From Fomitopsis serialis (taxonomy: Eukaryota > Basidiomycota > Agaricomycetes > Polyporales > Fomitopsidaceae), in NCBI RefSeq assembly GCF_022376445.1, contig NW_025955004.1, positions 1-64,000 on the forward strand: 64,000 bases of DNA, written 5' to 3'. Every line of letters starts with the position of its first letter. Within the stretch, counting starts at the first letter, position 1. A program made the translations under genes and the position numbers. The notes under the pieces were generated by a model that was given only the letters and a program-made list of their open reading frames with translations, was not told where the DNA came from and ran no database searches. Positions 45,713 to 58,482 of this stretch are shown one piece after another.

Positions 45713-48700
45713 TTATGCGATTTGAGCGGAGGCTCGAGCGGGCGCTGGCGTCGGACGGCCGCGCTGGGGACGAGGGCGATTGATCCTGAGTGTCTCGGAG
45801 GGACTGCGGTCGACACACACATCAGCACCGTCCAACCGTCATCAAACGGTCGACTTACGTGATTAGCATTCCTTGACTCATGTTCTCCTTCTGAGTGTTA
45901 GACGACGACTTCCCTGTCTGGCGTTTCCATCCAAGAGCGTTGCGACGAACACTTGAGGTGACCCTCTGCCGAGCAGGCATGGGCGCGACGAAGCTGTCCT
46001 TGCTGATGTCCGCCTTCGACTTGTCGAACTCGACGCTGAACGGCGTGAACGGCTTGATCGTCCCCAACGCGGGCACGGGCGACTGGTTCTTGACGTTTGC
46101 AGACACTTCGCGCAGGACGGAGAACGAGGGCGCTTGCTGTGGACTGACGTGCAGCTCCGGGCTGGAGTCTACGTGGACATGCACTGGCTTGTCGGGCGAG
46201 AACGAACAGCGATGGCTCGGAAGCGGATAAGGTGACGCTCTTGAAGACGTCCTTGAGCGTATACGCCGTGGGTGAAGTTCCGAGGGCAGCGGACCGTAGT
46301 TCTTCTGTGAGTGCTCGAGCAGTGCACACATGCCCCACGGTGTTGGGAGGACAGAATGCTGTGAACATATGTCAGGAAAAACACGTTGTATGCACCATGA
46401 AGCCGGCTTACACTGCACAGCGAAGACGGAGAACGGCGTGTCCACCCAAATCCGCTTGCTCTCGACGACGGTCTCATGCGCCTCATCCTTGAGCGCGTAG
46501 TACCTTCGCAGCGTCGTGATACCATGTTCTTCATCCCAGTCGCTGTACATCGATTGACTGTCACCGTCGACGATGAACACCGAGTCTCCAGGTGTGGCCA
46601 TATGCGACGAAATCGGGGACAGTGGCTTTGCTGGCGATGGCGACGGCGCAAATGAGGACTCTTCTTCGATGGTCTCGTACACTGACGAACGCGATGCTCT
46701 GGCTTGGGATACACGACGACGGTGTCCGACTCCTCGAGCTCGGCTGCGTACACGAGCGCGTGCGACGCCGCTGCTTGGGTGGGTAGTATTGAGCAAAAGC
46801 GCATTGAGTTGGCTGACGTCGATACTAGACTGCGAGCCACCAGACTGAGACGAGCCGTCGGACATGGAAAGAGGAGGTGTCTCCGTTCCTGAGCTCGTGC
46901 TCACCGTGCTCGAGCGAGAGCGGGAAGCTGTATCTGGTCTAGAGAAGACAGACTGTGAGCGCACTAAAAAAATCGTGCATCAGTGATCATCACTACAGTT
47001 ACTACGAGATTGTACATACAGGATGCCAGGACATCTTCTCCTTGAGCAATGAGTGCACTGTCCTCGAGGCTCTGGCGTTCTAACAAACCCTTGCGTGCCT
47101 TGATCATGCGTTCCCCACCGAACTGGTGAGACGATGTGGACGCAATCGACGGTTTCTCGATTAGCTTATTCTTGCTCGTAGAGTTTGGAGAGTCCTTGTT
47201 CTCTGGCTCGGACTGCTGGAACTGTAGAACAGCCTGAGGTAAAGGTCCAGTAGTCTGCTTCGCCTTCTCGATTCTGACACAGGGAGAGCCACCGATCCTG
47301 GAATCGACGGATAGACGACGTACACGACCACCATCGAACATCTGACAATCGTGGTGAGAGGGATCATCTCGAACAGAAATAGAGTACTCACAGTGATCAT
47401 TGTGTCGTCCTCCTTCCTCGGATCGTGCACGCTCATATCGCTAATCACGGACACAGGACGGAATGGCCGCCTTTGCAGCTGATTATAGTACTGCGAATTA
47501 GAACCAGCGTTACCGAAGACAGAGTCGCGAGACATCGTCGTGTGGTAGTCTTCAGAGTCCTCGTAGACAGAATCATCGGCGGCGACACCCCTGTCGGCTG
47601 GAACGAACGACTCCCATGACGGTTGGCTGCGCAAATCACCTGCAACACTCTCCGGCGGCGAAGCCGAGATAGCACTGAGTGGCATGCCATGGTCGTTGTC
47701 GAACATCTTGTCTCCAAGGCCAGGACGTCCAAGTCGAGCCGCAGAGTAGTCGCTGTATACCGAGTCAATGGATTGATCCTGGCGATGACGAGCCCAAGCC
47801 GCGCGTCCTCCGGAAGCACCATGCATAGCGTACGACTGAGCAACAGAGCTCGTGCTCATGTTCGAGTCGTTGCGTCGATGCCCGCCAAAGCTACGGTTGT
47901 ACATGCTAACGGGGGGCGCATTCGAAGCGATCGACATGCGCGAGTCATCTCGACGATGGCCGACGCGTCTGCTACCATGGGAGAATGTCGTGCCCGGCGC
48001 ACGGAAGTAAAAGCTCGACGCGTCACTGTCAATGCGTTGTCGACGTCCTCTGTGCATGAACGAGAACGTGTCGTCCACTGACATTGACATGGAAATGTCA
48101 CCGGAAGCGGGACGGCTGGGACCAAAGCCGAAGGGATCAGGAGCTCCAGCGTGGAGGACGTCGCCGTAGGATGAGACGGATGCAATACTGAACAAAGACT
48201 CATCCCGGAAGTGAGAGCGACGGGTGCCCGCACCAGGAGGCGGGTAAAAGGCAGGACGGTTCGCAAACTCGAAACCACGCCGGACCTCGTCGAAGGAATC
48301 GAAACCAGCGAAACTGGCCTCAGACTCGCGCCTCGAATGAGTGAAGTCGGGGGCACGGGACGCATAAGACTGAGGGTCGATGATGACACGCTTTGAGCTA
48401 GAGTCAGATAGGGCACGCCTTCTTGGCACTTCCACAATTTCCTCAGCTTGTGCCATAATAGACTTCAGCACGGAGCTATCCTCTTCGACCGAGGATTCAG
48501 CGGCCTTCGCCATGATGGATTTGAGCACCGAATCTTCTTCAACGACAGACGATCGCGAAGCTGAGTGCGTCAAAGGTGGGATGATGTCGGACAGCGTCAA
48601 CGGGCGCTCCGATTTCTCTTCCACTGTCGAAGGGACTGCTAGCTTGCCTCCGAACTTGAAGTCCACATTGAGCTGTCCATCGGATGCCTTCGAGCGCATG

Positions 48701-51700
48701 GAGCCAGATCGCTTGGTGACAGGATAGACCCTACATTCGTCGTCTACACCGGCAACCATGTCGAATTGAATGTCGTCAGAGGCATAAGAGTCTCGGTATA
48801 AAGCGTCGCCAGATGAGCTAAACATGGCCGAATCGTCCTCAGGGTTCGAGACGCTGCGGGGTGCCACATCGTCGGACGGCATCGAGCGCAGATTCGGGGG
48901 CAAGGGTGGAACAGGTGGGACGGCCAAGAAGTTGTTGTCGAGCCCAAGTTGCTCACCTAGACCATACTCAAGCTCGATCTTAGCAGGAGTACGGAACGCG
49001 TTCTCCAGCTGCTCGACGAAGCTGCGGCGGTCAGAGCCACCAGACTCATTGAGCTTCCGCAGTTCCCCAGTGAAATCAAACGACTTCTTCGTATCGTCCT
49101 CTGCAGGCGACGTCGGGCTACTCTCGATGTCTGCATGGTTTGCTTCCTCATCGAAGAGTTGGAAGACCGGGACAGGTGGGAGTGAAGGCGGCGAGTCCGC
49201 AGCAGGATCTTCAGGGAGAGCCTTGGGGAATGTGAACGCTTGGGGTGACATGGGACTTGCCGGGGTGCTGCAGCGCGAGAACGTCTCGTCGAGGCGCCGT
49301 GTGCAGTCGTCGTCAGACTGGCCAGCAATTATTACCTGCAGCTCATTCGGGATGTCAGAGTCTGGTTCTTCAGGGTCAACCGGAGGCTCATTGGACACGC
49401 GTCCTCCTAGCGTCCCAGCAAGACCAAGACCTTTCTTCGCTTCAGGTGAAATCCGGATCACGTCCTTTGAGACTTGCTTGCGCAGGCTGAGCACGCTAGC
49501 CTTGGTAGTCATTGTTGCCAGCGAAGAGCCCTTCCTGATGTGCTTGGCGCTGCGCTTGAAGACGGGCGTCGGCGACGCATCCCTCTCACCATGTGCGAGT
49601 TCCCTCAAGCCGACCTTGGACGGCCTCGAGCCGAACGTGCTCGACGACGGCGCTACACCATCCGCCGTAGCGATCGGCGTGGCGACACTCGGAGCCGGAG
49701 AGGCAGACACCGCAGGCGTAACCCTGTTCTTCGCCGGCTTGAGCGGTTGGAAGACGAAGGGTGCATCGAGCGCTGGTGTCGGCGTATTTGTGCGCTTGTG
49801 GGTAGGACGCGGCACAAATGTGCCCACAGGCTTCTTCGGCGAAACTTGCCAATCGAGCTCAGACCAAGGAGCGATTTGCTGCCCCAAGAATCTTCTCATG
49901 TCTGTGGCCTGCTGCGCTGTAGGAGGGACCGAGCTCGGGAAGTCCTTGTTCGCCGACGGTGCGGCCAGCATCTGTGCGTACGGACGGAGAGACTGCATTG
50001 ACTCCGTCTTGCCTCTGAGATCCGACTTGAGAGGGCTGCCTCCATTAGCATGACGCCGCTTGATTGGGCTCTCATGAAAGGGACGCTGACCAGGCGACAA
50101 ATGAAGCGGTGAACCTCCGTTCGTACTCCCCGGCGTAGCCTCTAAGTCAAGGCGGTTTATGAGCGACGCAAGATCGTTTGTCGCAGCATCCAGCATGGAA
50201 AGCATGCCTAGTAGTCATGATCGCAGTCAGTGCTTGCACGCAATAGGAGCTAAGTACACTCACCCTCAGGATCCTCGACTATCGGCTGGGGCCTTGGTCT
50301 ACCTAGCATCTGCTCGGACACTGGTCTCGGGCGCGCCCTCTTAGCTGGCGTCTCAGATGCTACGCTGTCTGCGCCGTCCGAATGGCCATCAGATGTCGCC
50401 GACTCCACGTTGACGACCGGCCTCTCAAACACGCTCGCCTGTCCACCACCCTGGGCGGAACCCGCTGAAGATGTCGACACCGGCCTGCTCATCTGACCCT
50501 GGGTCTCCGGGAAAATGTCCACGATGGCCACACGCCGCCTTCCGTCGCTGGTACGCCTGCTCTCGCGGGGCCGTGCGCTGTCTCTACTCTTCCTCTCAAG
50601 TCGCTGGAGCTCCCGCGAACTTCGGATGCCTTCATCATCCCAACGCACGCTCGCAACGCTGCTTGATGACGAGCTCTTGCTACGCTCGCTAATCACGCTT
50701 GCCGTAGACGGCGGTCGGAGCGACGAGCCGCTGGATATGATAGATGTTGGCCGGCCCTGTGCGTTCATGATGAGGTGCGCTGAGTCTACCGAAAGCCTCG
50801 AGGGTGCTTGGGGTTGTCCAACCTCTGCAGAACCCGTCGAAGATGTGTTCGAGACCTTGCGCATGGTATCAGTAGCAGTGGCAGTCGTTAGGCGCATTGT
50901 AGATGGCAGGCCCAGTCCAAGCGTGGATTGCTTCTTGCGACCAAGGGTCTTCGCACCTTCGCGCAACGGCGGTAATGGACTCGCCTGCGTGCTGAGGGCG
51001 CCTGCCTCGAAGCTGCTGCTCGAGTAGCGCAGAGTCGACTGCTTCGTCTCCTCCTTCTCCCTCCGCTTCATCGTCCCCTTCTCCTCTTTCTTCTTCTCCT
51101 CGTCCTTCTTCTTCTCCTTCTTCTTCTTCTTGCCCGCATCGCTCTTCTCCTTCGTCTTCTTCGGGGCAGCCGCCTTGGTGCCGGGCTCCACGTTCTCCTG
51201 CTCGCCATTGTTCGTCAGCTGTGCCCAGCTAGCCATCCGAGCGAGAGAGCGCATCGACTTGATTGCGCGTACGGCGATCGAGCCTGTAGCGGGATTCGGC
51301 TCGGGGGCGAGCAGGCCGTTGCAGCCCTTCGGTGCCTGGGATGCCGACGTCGTGGTGCTCTCCCGAGGGGGCCTTACATAGACGGTTTGCGCGGGCTGCT
51401 CCGGCGCGGGGGACGAGAATTTGGAGAGCATGATGCCCGAGTCGAGCGAGTTGAATCGCGCGCGCGACTGAGACTGGCAGTCAATGTCAAGCGATTTGAC
51501 TGGCTCCGGGGCTGCAACAAAAGCATTAGTCTGAGAGCACCAACCGTAAGTACCGGAGCACTCACTCTTTGACCGAGGAGCCAGCTTCGCGCGCATGCTC
51601 GACCCGACATTCTCCTTGTCTTTCTCCTTCTCCTTGCCCTTGGAGTCTTTCCGCCCGCGCCCAATACTCCACCACTTCTGGTTCTCCTCCACCTTTACGG

Positions 51701-52265
51701 GTACCAATGTCTCCCCCGTCTTTCCTTCCTTGTGCGCACCGGAAGCGACATTCGTCGCATCACCGAGCGCGCCTCCCCAGCGGAGGCTGTCCAGGCCCAT
51801 CCGGCTCTTCTTCTTCTTCACCACCAGGATCTCACCAAGCTCCTCGTCCTCGGCATGATCGACGTAGATCTCGAAGCCGCCGCGTCCGCTCGAAGCCGGC
51901 CCTTGGTCACCACCCACGCGGCGCACTACATCAGAGAAATCCTTGCTGGCCTTGGATTTGGACTTGGAGCCAGCAACTCCCGCAAGCAGCCCTAGTTTGG
52001 ACTTCTTCGGCACGAGCCGCTTGCGTGGGGTCTCGGACGTAGGGCGTGGGGCAAGAGGGGACGACGTCGCGAAGGGTGCGATAGATGACAGTGAGGTGCT
52101 GCCGCTGGCGTCGGCGGCCGAGCCCGTCGCGGACGGGGTCGCAGAGATCAGTCGAATGGTGGGAACGGCTTGGGGAGGCGTGTCGGTCGAAGGTCTAGGG
52201 TGTACAGCAGACGACGAAGAGGAAGGGGCCGGTGCACGAGACAAGAGGGGCAACGTGTTACGCAT
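45713..52265 (-). CDS. Very large serine-rich protein of unknown function
   Basis: About 2,100 residues over at least seven exons, starting MRNTLPLLSRAPAPSSSS at 52265 and ending RGRPTPAPARASAQIA at 45713. Joints that I checked are in phase (for example near 50,205-50,250 and at 45,810-45,860). The protein is rich in Ser, Pro, Arg and acidic residues. It has a Lys/Glu block (KKKKKEKKKDEEKKKEEK) and repeated Ser-Arg patterns such as RRDDSRMSIAS and RRNDSNMSTSS, and the related units DSVLKSIMAKAAESSVEEDS and SVLKSIMAQAEE. A C-terminal block RRNALGWKRQTGKSSSNTQK with ENMSQGMLITPSETL looks conserved. There is no enzyme domain or membrane segment. Likely intrinsically disordered and heavily phosphorylated; a scaffold or regulatory role is a guess. 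Confidence 0.75.
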
Positions 52266-53698
52266 CTTGCTTTTGCTTGTTCTTGTGAGTCGTCGTGAAC
52301 GGTCTTGCGTTGAGTACAGAAACGTGAAACGTCGTTAATAAAACACGGATTTTGTTGAAGATAAGTCAAACAGAAAAAGAGAAGACGCGCGAAGGGCGCG
52401 TCGAGTCGTGATAGATGAGTCGGGAGCAAGAATATGTGCAGTCGTTATGAAACGTGAGATGGTGTCGATCTAGGCTTGCTGAACGTGTCGTGCGGTCCTA
52501 ATCGTCTTCGTTCGAGTGGTCGAACTTCGTTACTTGATGTTCCTCTTCTTTCTGTTGTTGTTAGGAGGGCTACTTGCCACTGCAGGTGCAGCATGAGCGT
52601 GACGACAAGAACACAGACAGATGAATACATACCTTGCGAATTGCACAAGGTCGCTTTGCCAACCGGTCTCCTCCACCGTACCCCGCGAACGACCGGAGAA
52701 TACGAGAACTGGGAAGGTTCTGTGTACGCTGTACTTCGGACGCGTCGGCAAGGGTAAGAGAGACGCAGAGTCCGGAGACCGACTTCAACATGCCAAACAA
52801 GAGGTGTTTGGCTCAGTGGGCGCACCGCATACTTGCCTTGTTCGAGGTTCAACTTATACGACAACAGCAACAAATAACGCGGTAACGCGTTGTCTGCATG
52901 TGATCGCGTCTCGGTCAGCGCCTGCATCCAGACAATCCATCAGTGACGATTCAAAATATCGACCGAAGTGCTAGCCATAGTGGACTTACATTAGGCTGAA
53001 CAACGACTGTGGCTTCTTCGCAATACGAGTACGTCGTATGTCACCTCACACAGGGAACTACAGTACTGAGGTACAGTCGAGTACAACGGCGAGCTTCAGC
53101 TCACCTTCAAATCATAATCTCATTCAGCGTGAGTCTCGATTTGCTTGTTCGTCGTCGACGACATCTGCTTATTGATCGTTGTCACTCAAGAGCTGAGATC
53201 TGAGAGCTGAAGGAGCCAAGCCTTCCTGGAACAAGCTGAACAAAGACCGACTATTGTGTCGCTCGAGTCGCACGATAGCCTGCCCGTGGGCTCAGGAAGG
53301 TGGTCGTTAAGAGTAAAGAGCAATGCCCAGTTCAACATACGAGCTGAACCCTTATATACTCTTGCAGAGTCTGACAGGTCTTGAACTACGGTACGCACGA
53401 GTTGCCTAATTCGACATAAAATCGCTCGTAAAGGCAAGTGACCGCAAACCAATGACGACATCAGCGGTCTGTGACGTCGATCTGCGTAGTACTACACACT
53501 CGCCGCTTCCATCAGGAAAGTGTGTGGGTGAAGACCATCATGTTGACATCAAACCTGGAAACAATATTGACCTCAATCTCACTGCAGGACTTAAATATTC
53601 CCTATGAACAACTCGGTCACTCCACAGTTGGAGGCTATAACTATGGATACAAAGAGGCTCGTGCTACATGTGGGCGTTCTTACTTTTGGACTTGCTCT
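52266..53698. other. Intergenic, nothing recognised
   Basis: Promoter region of the large serine-rich gene and 3' region of the SDR gene. Open frames here show no family features. Confidence 0.5.
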
Positions 53699-54884
53699 TC
53701 AACGGTAATTCGCTGGCAACTTCAATTCGCGGGGCTCGTGAGTACCGCGCCTACAAGAAGCGTCAGTCGATCCATCGCCGGCACACGCAAACGTAGACGT
53801 GATGTTCCGTCCAAAGTACGCACCTCCATCGGGATGTAACACCTGGCCGTTCAAGAAGTTCGAGTTTGGGCCGACCAAGTACAAGATCGCCGCCGCCATG
53901 TCGCCGTCATCGCCTGTCCTGCCCGCAGGCAGCGACTTGCCGACATCCTGCAGGCGCGACTTGTTCGCCTCGTCAGAACTGTCCGCCGTCATCTCGGACG
54001 GGAATATCCCAGGGCAGATGGTGTTCACACGGATCTTCGCCTGCGCGAGGGTCGTGCCCAGAATCTTCGATAAGTGAAGCATCGCTGTGGACGCGGACGC
54101 ACGATCAGCGCGAGTATAGGGAAGGGCTGAAAATGCACGTACCAGCCTTCGAGGCAGCGTACGCGAACTGGCCGGAGGAGCTCGTGCGCATCATGCCGCT
54201 GATGGAGGCGATGTTGACGATGCTAGACGAATATCCGTGCGTGTTTGCGGTCCCTTTCGAGAGCAGTGGGATGAACGCCGCTGCTACGAAGAATTGCGCC
54301 GTCACGTTCGTCTCGAACGTCTCTGTGTCATCCGCTCGCGTCAGCCTTCAAGCTAGCAATTGAACGATTCCAGAAACAGACCTGCCCAGGACTCGTGCGT
54401 CGACTGCAGGAGGTGCTCCGCAATCGCGTTCGCATCACGCATGTCCGGTTCGCCCTGCTTGGAGTATGCAGTAGTCGACTTCTCCTTTGCGACGCCCGCG
54501 TTGTTCACGAGCAGCTGTATTCCGTCCGACTCCAGCTCCTGGATTTTCTTCGCGAGGCGCAGCACATCGTCGCGCTTGGTGATGTCGGCAGACAGTCTGT
54601 TCTCTCCGCGTCAGTCATTACGCTGTACAGACGCGTTGACAATTCACAACGCACCCGATGATCTCGCCGTTGGGTCCGTACCGCTGCACGACATTGTCGA
54701 GTGCGTCCTGCCTCCGCCCAGTGATGTAGACCTTCGCGCCGTTCGCGACGAGCGCCTGGGTGATCATGAGCCCAATGCCCGTCCCGCCGCCGGTCACGAC
54801 GGCTTTGAATCCGTCGAGCGAGAACACCTTCGACGCCGCGAAGGCCTCGTTGGGCTTGTAAGTTGTTTGCGAAGCTGTGGCCAT
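53699..54884 (-). CDS. Short-chain dehydrogenase/reductase (SDR)
   Basis: An NAD(P)-dependent oxidoreductase of the classical SDR fold, probably cytosolic. It starts MATASQTTYKPNEAFAAS at 54884; then VVTGGGTGIGLMI (cofactor-binding TGxxxGxG), YITGRRQDALDNVV, LSADITKRDDVLRLA, IQLLVNNAGVAKE (NNAG), SSSIVNIASISGMM (catalytic Ser), QFAYAASKAAMLHLS (YxxxK catalytic pair) and RVNTICPGIFPSEMT. The end is YLVGPNSNFLNGQVLHPDGG with a tail to the stop at 53699. Four exons with standard borders; a TATA box lies upstream. The Arg in the TGRR loop after the second strand hints at NADP(H), which is uncertain. Substrate unknown. Confidence 0.88.
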
Positions 54885-54946
54885 CGTCGTCGCGTGTAGT
54901 GGAACGAGGTTAAGTGCTGTGGCGGCTTCGCAGGCGGGGTGGGGGG

Positions 54947-54954
54947 TTTATATA
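54947..54954 (-). promoter_or_regulatory. TATA box of the SDR gene
   Basis: TATATAAA on the minus strand, about 63 bp before the start codon at 54884. Confidence 0.55.
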
Positions 54955-55600
54955 CTGTCGGTGTGGCGCGAAGTGCCAGAAATCTACGTTCCATGACGCA
55001 GTGAACGTGTAAGGCAAACGCGATGCGCCCGTCCCGACGTCGGCCGCGACGTCATGAACTGTCCGGCAGGAAGACATGAAGGAGACACGCGGTCACGTGC
55101 CTGTGTGAAGAGGGAGTGCTCCCACGTCTTATGACGGACCGTGAAGAACTCAAAACCGAGAGTATCTCTTTTTGGTCAGCAACGGAGACTATGAAGAACT
55201 TCGAGACCCAATATTGCAAAGGCGGCGCAGACACTGCATAGCCTACTAATACTCGCTTTGGCTCCACAGCAAGCCCGCTTTCCCTCTACCACGCGCTGGC
55301 TGATCATGACAGCTGCGATACTCAACCCTGTCAAAGCGATACACCTAGGCTAGTCAGCTTTCGAAACAATCCTCGCTATGCATCATTCTATGGGAGTCGG
55401 GGGCGGAGTTCAGGCTTGTAAACGATGCAGGCACCAACAGTCCGGGCGCGGGACGTAGGGAGACCTGGTGCCCCACGACCTGGCGACAACACTGAAGCTG
55501 CATGTTCAGCTGTTACGAAGAAATAACATGGTGTCGACTACGGACCATTGTTATCCTTACTGCGATGCTACACGCTTCATCCACACACCTCTCGCAATGA
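54955..55600. other. Intergenic, nothing recognised
   Basis: No exon supported on either strand. Confidence 0.5.
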
Positions 55601-56380
55601 TCAAGCCTCCTCAGTCGGCGGCGCCTCCACCAAGAAGTACGTCGCGCCCACAAGCTTCAGCCCATACTTCTCCGCGAACACGACGGGGTCCCAGCTCCGT
55701 CTCTCCTCTAGAGCCGCGCCATACTCTGGCGCACCGGCAGGTAGGCGCAGCGTCTGCGCGGTGGAGGGCTCCTGCCAGAGCAGGAACGCTGTGCTCGGCG
55801 TTCAGCAACATCGTCTGAAGCGGGTCATGTTCTATCTGCTCACTGTATCGGTGGATGCCGCTGGCCGGACGCGGTCCTGGTGGCCGGTACGGCGTCGTCG
55901 CGGGCTCGGTCTTGAGCGCGTACGGACTCGCTGTGCGGCTCGCTGTCCGTGGGGGCGCTTTCAAGCCAGTGATCTGCGCACGATCAGTCGCTCATTGGCT
56001 ACACCATGGGGCATCGAACGCACCAACCAATGCCTGAAGCACCTGAACTGCGGGTCCACCCTGCTCGGCGCGTCTGGGTCGACCATCGCAAGCGTGTACG
56101 CGACCTCCGCCATCGGCGCGTCCGAGCCAAGCCCCCCTGCGGGTGCGGGTGCGATGACGTCTGCCTGCTCCGGGCCAAGGCTCATCGGCATGAACACGAT
56201 CTCGGGCTCCTCGCTCGCTGCGTCGACTGTGAGGGTGTTCCCGGGGAGGGCCTCCTGGCTGTTCGGGTAGGTGATCGTGAGGAGGACAGAGGGGTGAAAA
56301 GAGGACGGGAGGACGTCAGGTATGAGCGCCGCGCGCGCGAGGTCGGTCGTGAGCGCGGTGAGGGGGTCGAGGTGTGCCAT
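55601..56380 (-). CDS. Phosphatidylethanolamine-binding protein (PEBP/YbhB family)
   Basis: A small soluble protein of the PEBP family, whose yeast member Tfs1 inhibits carboxypeptidase Y and acts on Ras signalling; the role here is unknown. It starts MAHLDPLTALTTDLARAALI at 56380. Exon 1 has AYTLAMVDPDAPSR, the family's DPDxPSR ligand-site motif, and FRCFRHWL. Exon 2 gives ITGLKAPPRTAS... PASGIHRY, the GxHRY motif, spliced to TFLLWQEPSTAQTLRL. The C-terminus reads RRSWDPVVFAEKYGLKLVGA and TYFLVEAPPTEEA, with the stop at 55601-55603. Three exons, frames clean. There is no signal peptide, so it is probably cytosolic. Confidence 0.88.
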
Positions 56381-57060
56381 GGTGCTGGCCCTGCAGGCGG
56401 TTGCTGGTATTGAGTATTTGATTGCTGGGAGGTATCTGTAGCGACGACAGTGTCAGTCTAGAGGTTGCAGGAGAGCATGATGTGCGCGGGCCGAGTGGCT
56501 ACTAGATGGAGCTGGGCTGGTATTGACTCCAACCTGGTGACCAGCTTGACGGGGATTGCGGTCCGTCTGCGCAGGGAGACCCATGGCAAGGTTAGGGTTA
56601 TGCCACGATGATAGTCAGCATATCACAGTCGTTGTAGACACCGAATCTTTTTGAAGCATATCCAGTGTGTATGAAAACTTGAATTTTCGGCAGGAAGAGG
56701 ACAACCAGTTCAGAAGATAGTAGAGCTCACAAAGCTCGCGACTTACTGGTGAGAGGAAAGCAGCAGATTCACCGTGACTATCGCGAAAGTGCACCGTTTG
56801 ACCGTTGCAGACTGGAGAAAGAGACACAGTTCCAGAGCACCCGCTTGCCGTACAAGGCGCTGAATACTGCTATTGTTACATATACTGTGCACTTGTCGAC
56901 AACTTTCAGGTTTGAGGTATTCATACAGATCTCGTCATGAAATCCAGGGGCACTTGAGACTGGGACGCGTCACGAACAAGTCTACAATGAGAAACACCTG
57001 CAACATCGCACACGTAGATGAACGTCAGATCCGAGTCTTCCAGCGACCTAGGACTCACCA
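56381..57060. other. Intergenic, nothing recognised
   Basis: No supportable exon. Confidence 0.5.
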
Positions 57061-57716
57061 TCATCTCCTCCCTTCCTTCTCCGTGGCACCCAGCAAACTC
57101 GCCACAACGCCCGCGCTCTCCTCCAGCCTCTTCCTCTTCTCGAACAACGCCTGTACCGCAACCGTCATCTCCGCGATCAACTGCTCCTCCTCCACCTCGG
57201 GCTGCTGCACGTGCAAAGGGTCCCGCGGGCGCAGGGGCAGCGCGCCGACGCCCGAGTGACGAAGGACTTCGGCGAGAAGCTGAAGCCCTTGTTGAAGCGT
57301 GGCCATGTCCGCTACGTATATGAAACGCGTGGAAGATGTCATGAAGAAGTGTATAGTGAAAGCGTCCAGACGCACCTGCGGTCTGGATGGGATTGTTGCC
57401 CGCTTGATACGCATGCTGACTATGTGCAACAGAGGGCCAGCAGCGATACGTCAGCATGCAAAAGACAAGGTAACTGACACACTCACGTTGCCAACAATAC
57501 GCTCCTCGCCAACGCCTGTACGCGCGACACCTGGCTCAGCGCGAGCTGGACATTCTGCTTGAACATATCCGGCGATCCTGCCTCCGATGTGGCCACAGAT
57601 TGCGAGAATTGGCTGATACTGCCCAGCGGGGCATCGTAGAGACCAGTCAGACTCGTGGAGGGTGTGAAGTAGGTGGAAGTGGTGGACGGAAGAGTGGGAT
57701 AGGACTGGGAGAACAT
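57061..57716 (-). CDS. Small helical protein of unknown function
   Basis: Three exons. The first starts MFSQSYPTLPSTTSTYFTPS at 57716 and has MFKQNVQLALSQVSRVQALA. The second is short, HAYQAGNNPIQTA. The third reads ADMATLQQGLQLLAEVLRHS, GVGALPLRP, VEEEQLIAEMTVAVQALFEK and ends with a stop at 57061. Phases fit with acceptors at TAG before TCAGCATGCG and before CGGACATGG. The protein is about 165 residues, Ser/Thr-rich at the N-terminus and then amphipathic helix. It could be a small subunit of a larger nuclear complex such as Mediator, but I cannot tell which and do not assign it. It neighbours a tRNA gene on the same strand. Confidence 0.6.
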
Positions 57717-57740
57717 GATAGTAACGGGAAGCAAAATGGG

Positions 57741-57851
57741 TGGCCAACGCCGGGATCGAACCGACGACCTTGGCGTTACGTAAGCATTACATAATTGGGT
57801 TTTACGTAAGCCATATTAGCACCACGCTCTAACCAACTGAGCTAGTCGGCC
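57741..57851 (-). tRNA. tRNA-Ile (anticodon AAU) with a 37-nt intron
   Basis: On the minus strand GGCCGAC pairs with GUUGGCC in the acceptor stem (one G-U). The D arm reads CUAGCUCAGUUGGUUAGAG, the anticodon loop CUAAUAA closed by UGGUG/CGCCA, and the T loop GGUUCGAUCCC. The discriminator base is A and no CCA is encoded. A 37-nt intron interrupts after position 37, the usual place. Mature length is 74 nt. The intron carries two copies of GCTTACGTAA. Confidence 0.93.
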
Positions 57852-58482
57852 ATTAATAAAGGTTTATTTTGAATGTATGTATATGACATGCACAGCACTC
57901 GGGCTCCGCCTGTGGCACCAGTCTGAGCAAAGTCTGACTCTGAGTATGCCAGTATACTTTCCACCTTCGACTGACCAGGACTTACACCGATCAGTATCAA
58001 TTTCAAAACATGTAGCATCTCTGAATATGCTATATAACTCGTTTTTGGTTGATCAGGCTTCTCACGACAACCTAAGTTAGCCGTGGTAATCAGGACTCCG
58101 ACTGGAACCATAGCCTAAGGTCAGGTGTCTGCGTCACAATGACCACGCCAGTAAGTAGCCACTTGGTACCGCGGCTGCAAGTCGCAGTTGTCGTGCAGTC
58201 TTCCTCTTGATTATCCACGTGCAGCCTGAAGCAACAGATATCTGGCAGTACTGTTGGGCGAAGTTCGAGCACCATGATGTCAACCAACGCAAGTCACGGC
58301 AGTGGAGGTGTGGCGGAGAAGGTCAAGTGCGTGCTCATATCCTTTCACTAGCATTGACTAGTGCTGATATCCCGGCGACAGAGGGGCTGGTCACGTCGCC
58401 AAGGGTGAGTCGATACTCGACTGTCAGACCTGCCGGTTTTCCCTTCCGACTTCCACGTACCTAACGACTCGCGTCCGAACGT
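57852..58482. other. Intergenic, nothing recognised
   Basis: No supportable exon. Confidence 0.45.

Noticed and set aside
48824..50053. 409-codon plus-strand open frame
   Set aside because: It is antisense to the serine-rich gene and its Ser/Gly composition mirrors that gene; no start context, domain or exon chain.
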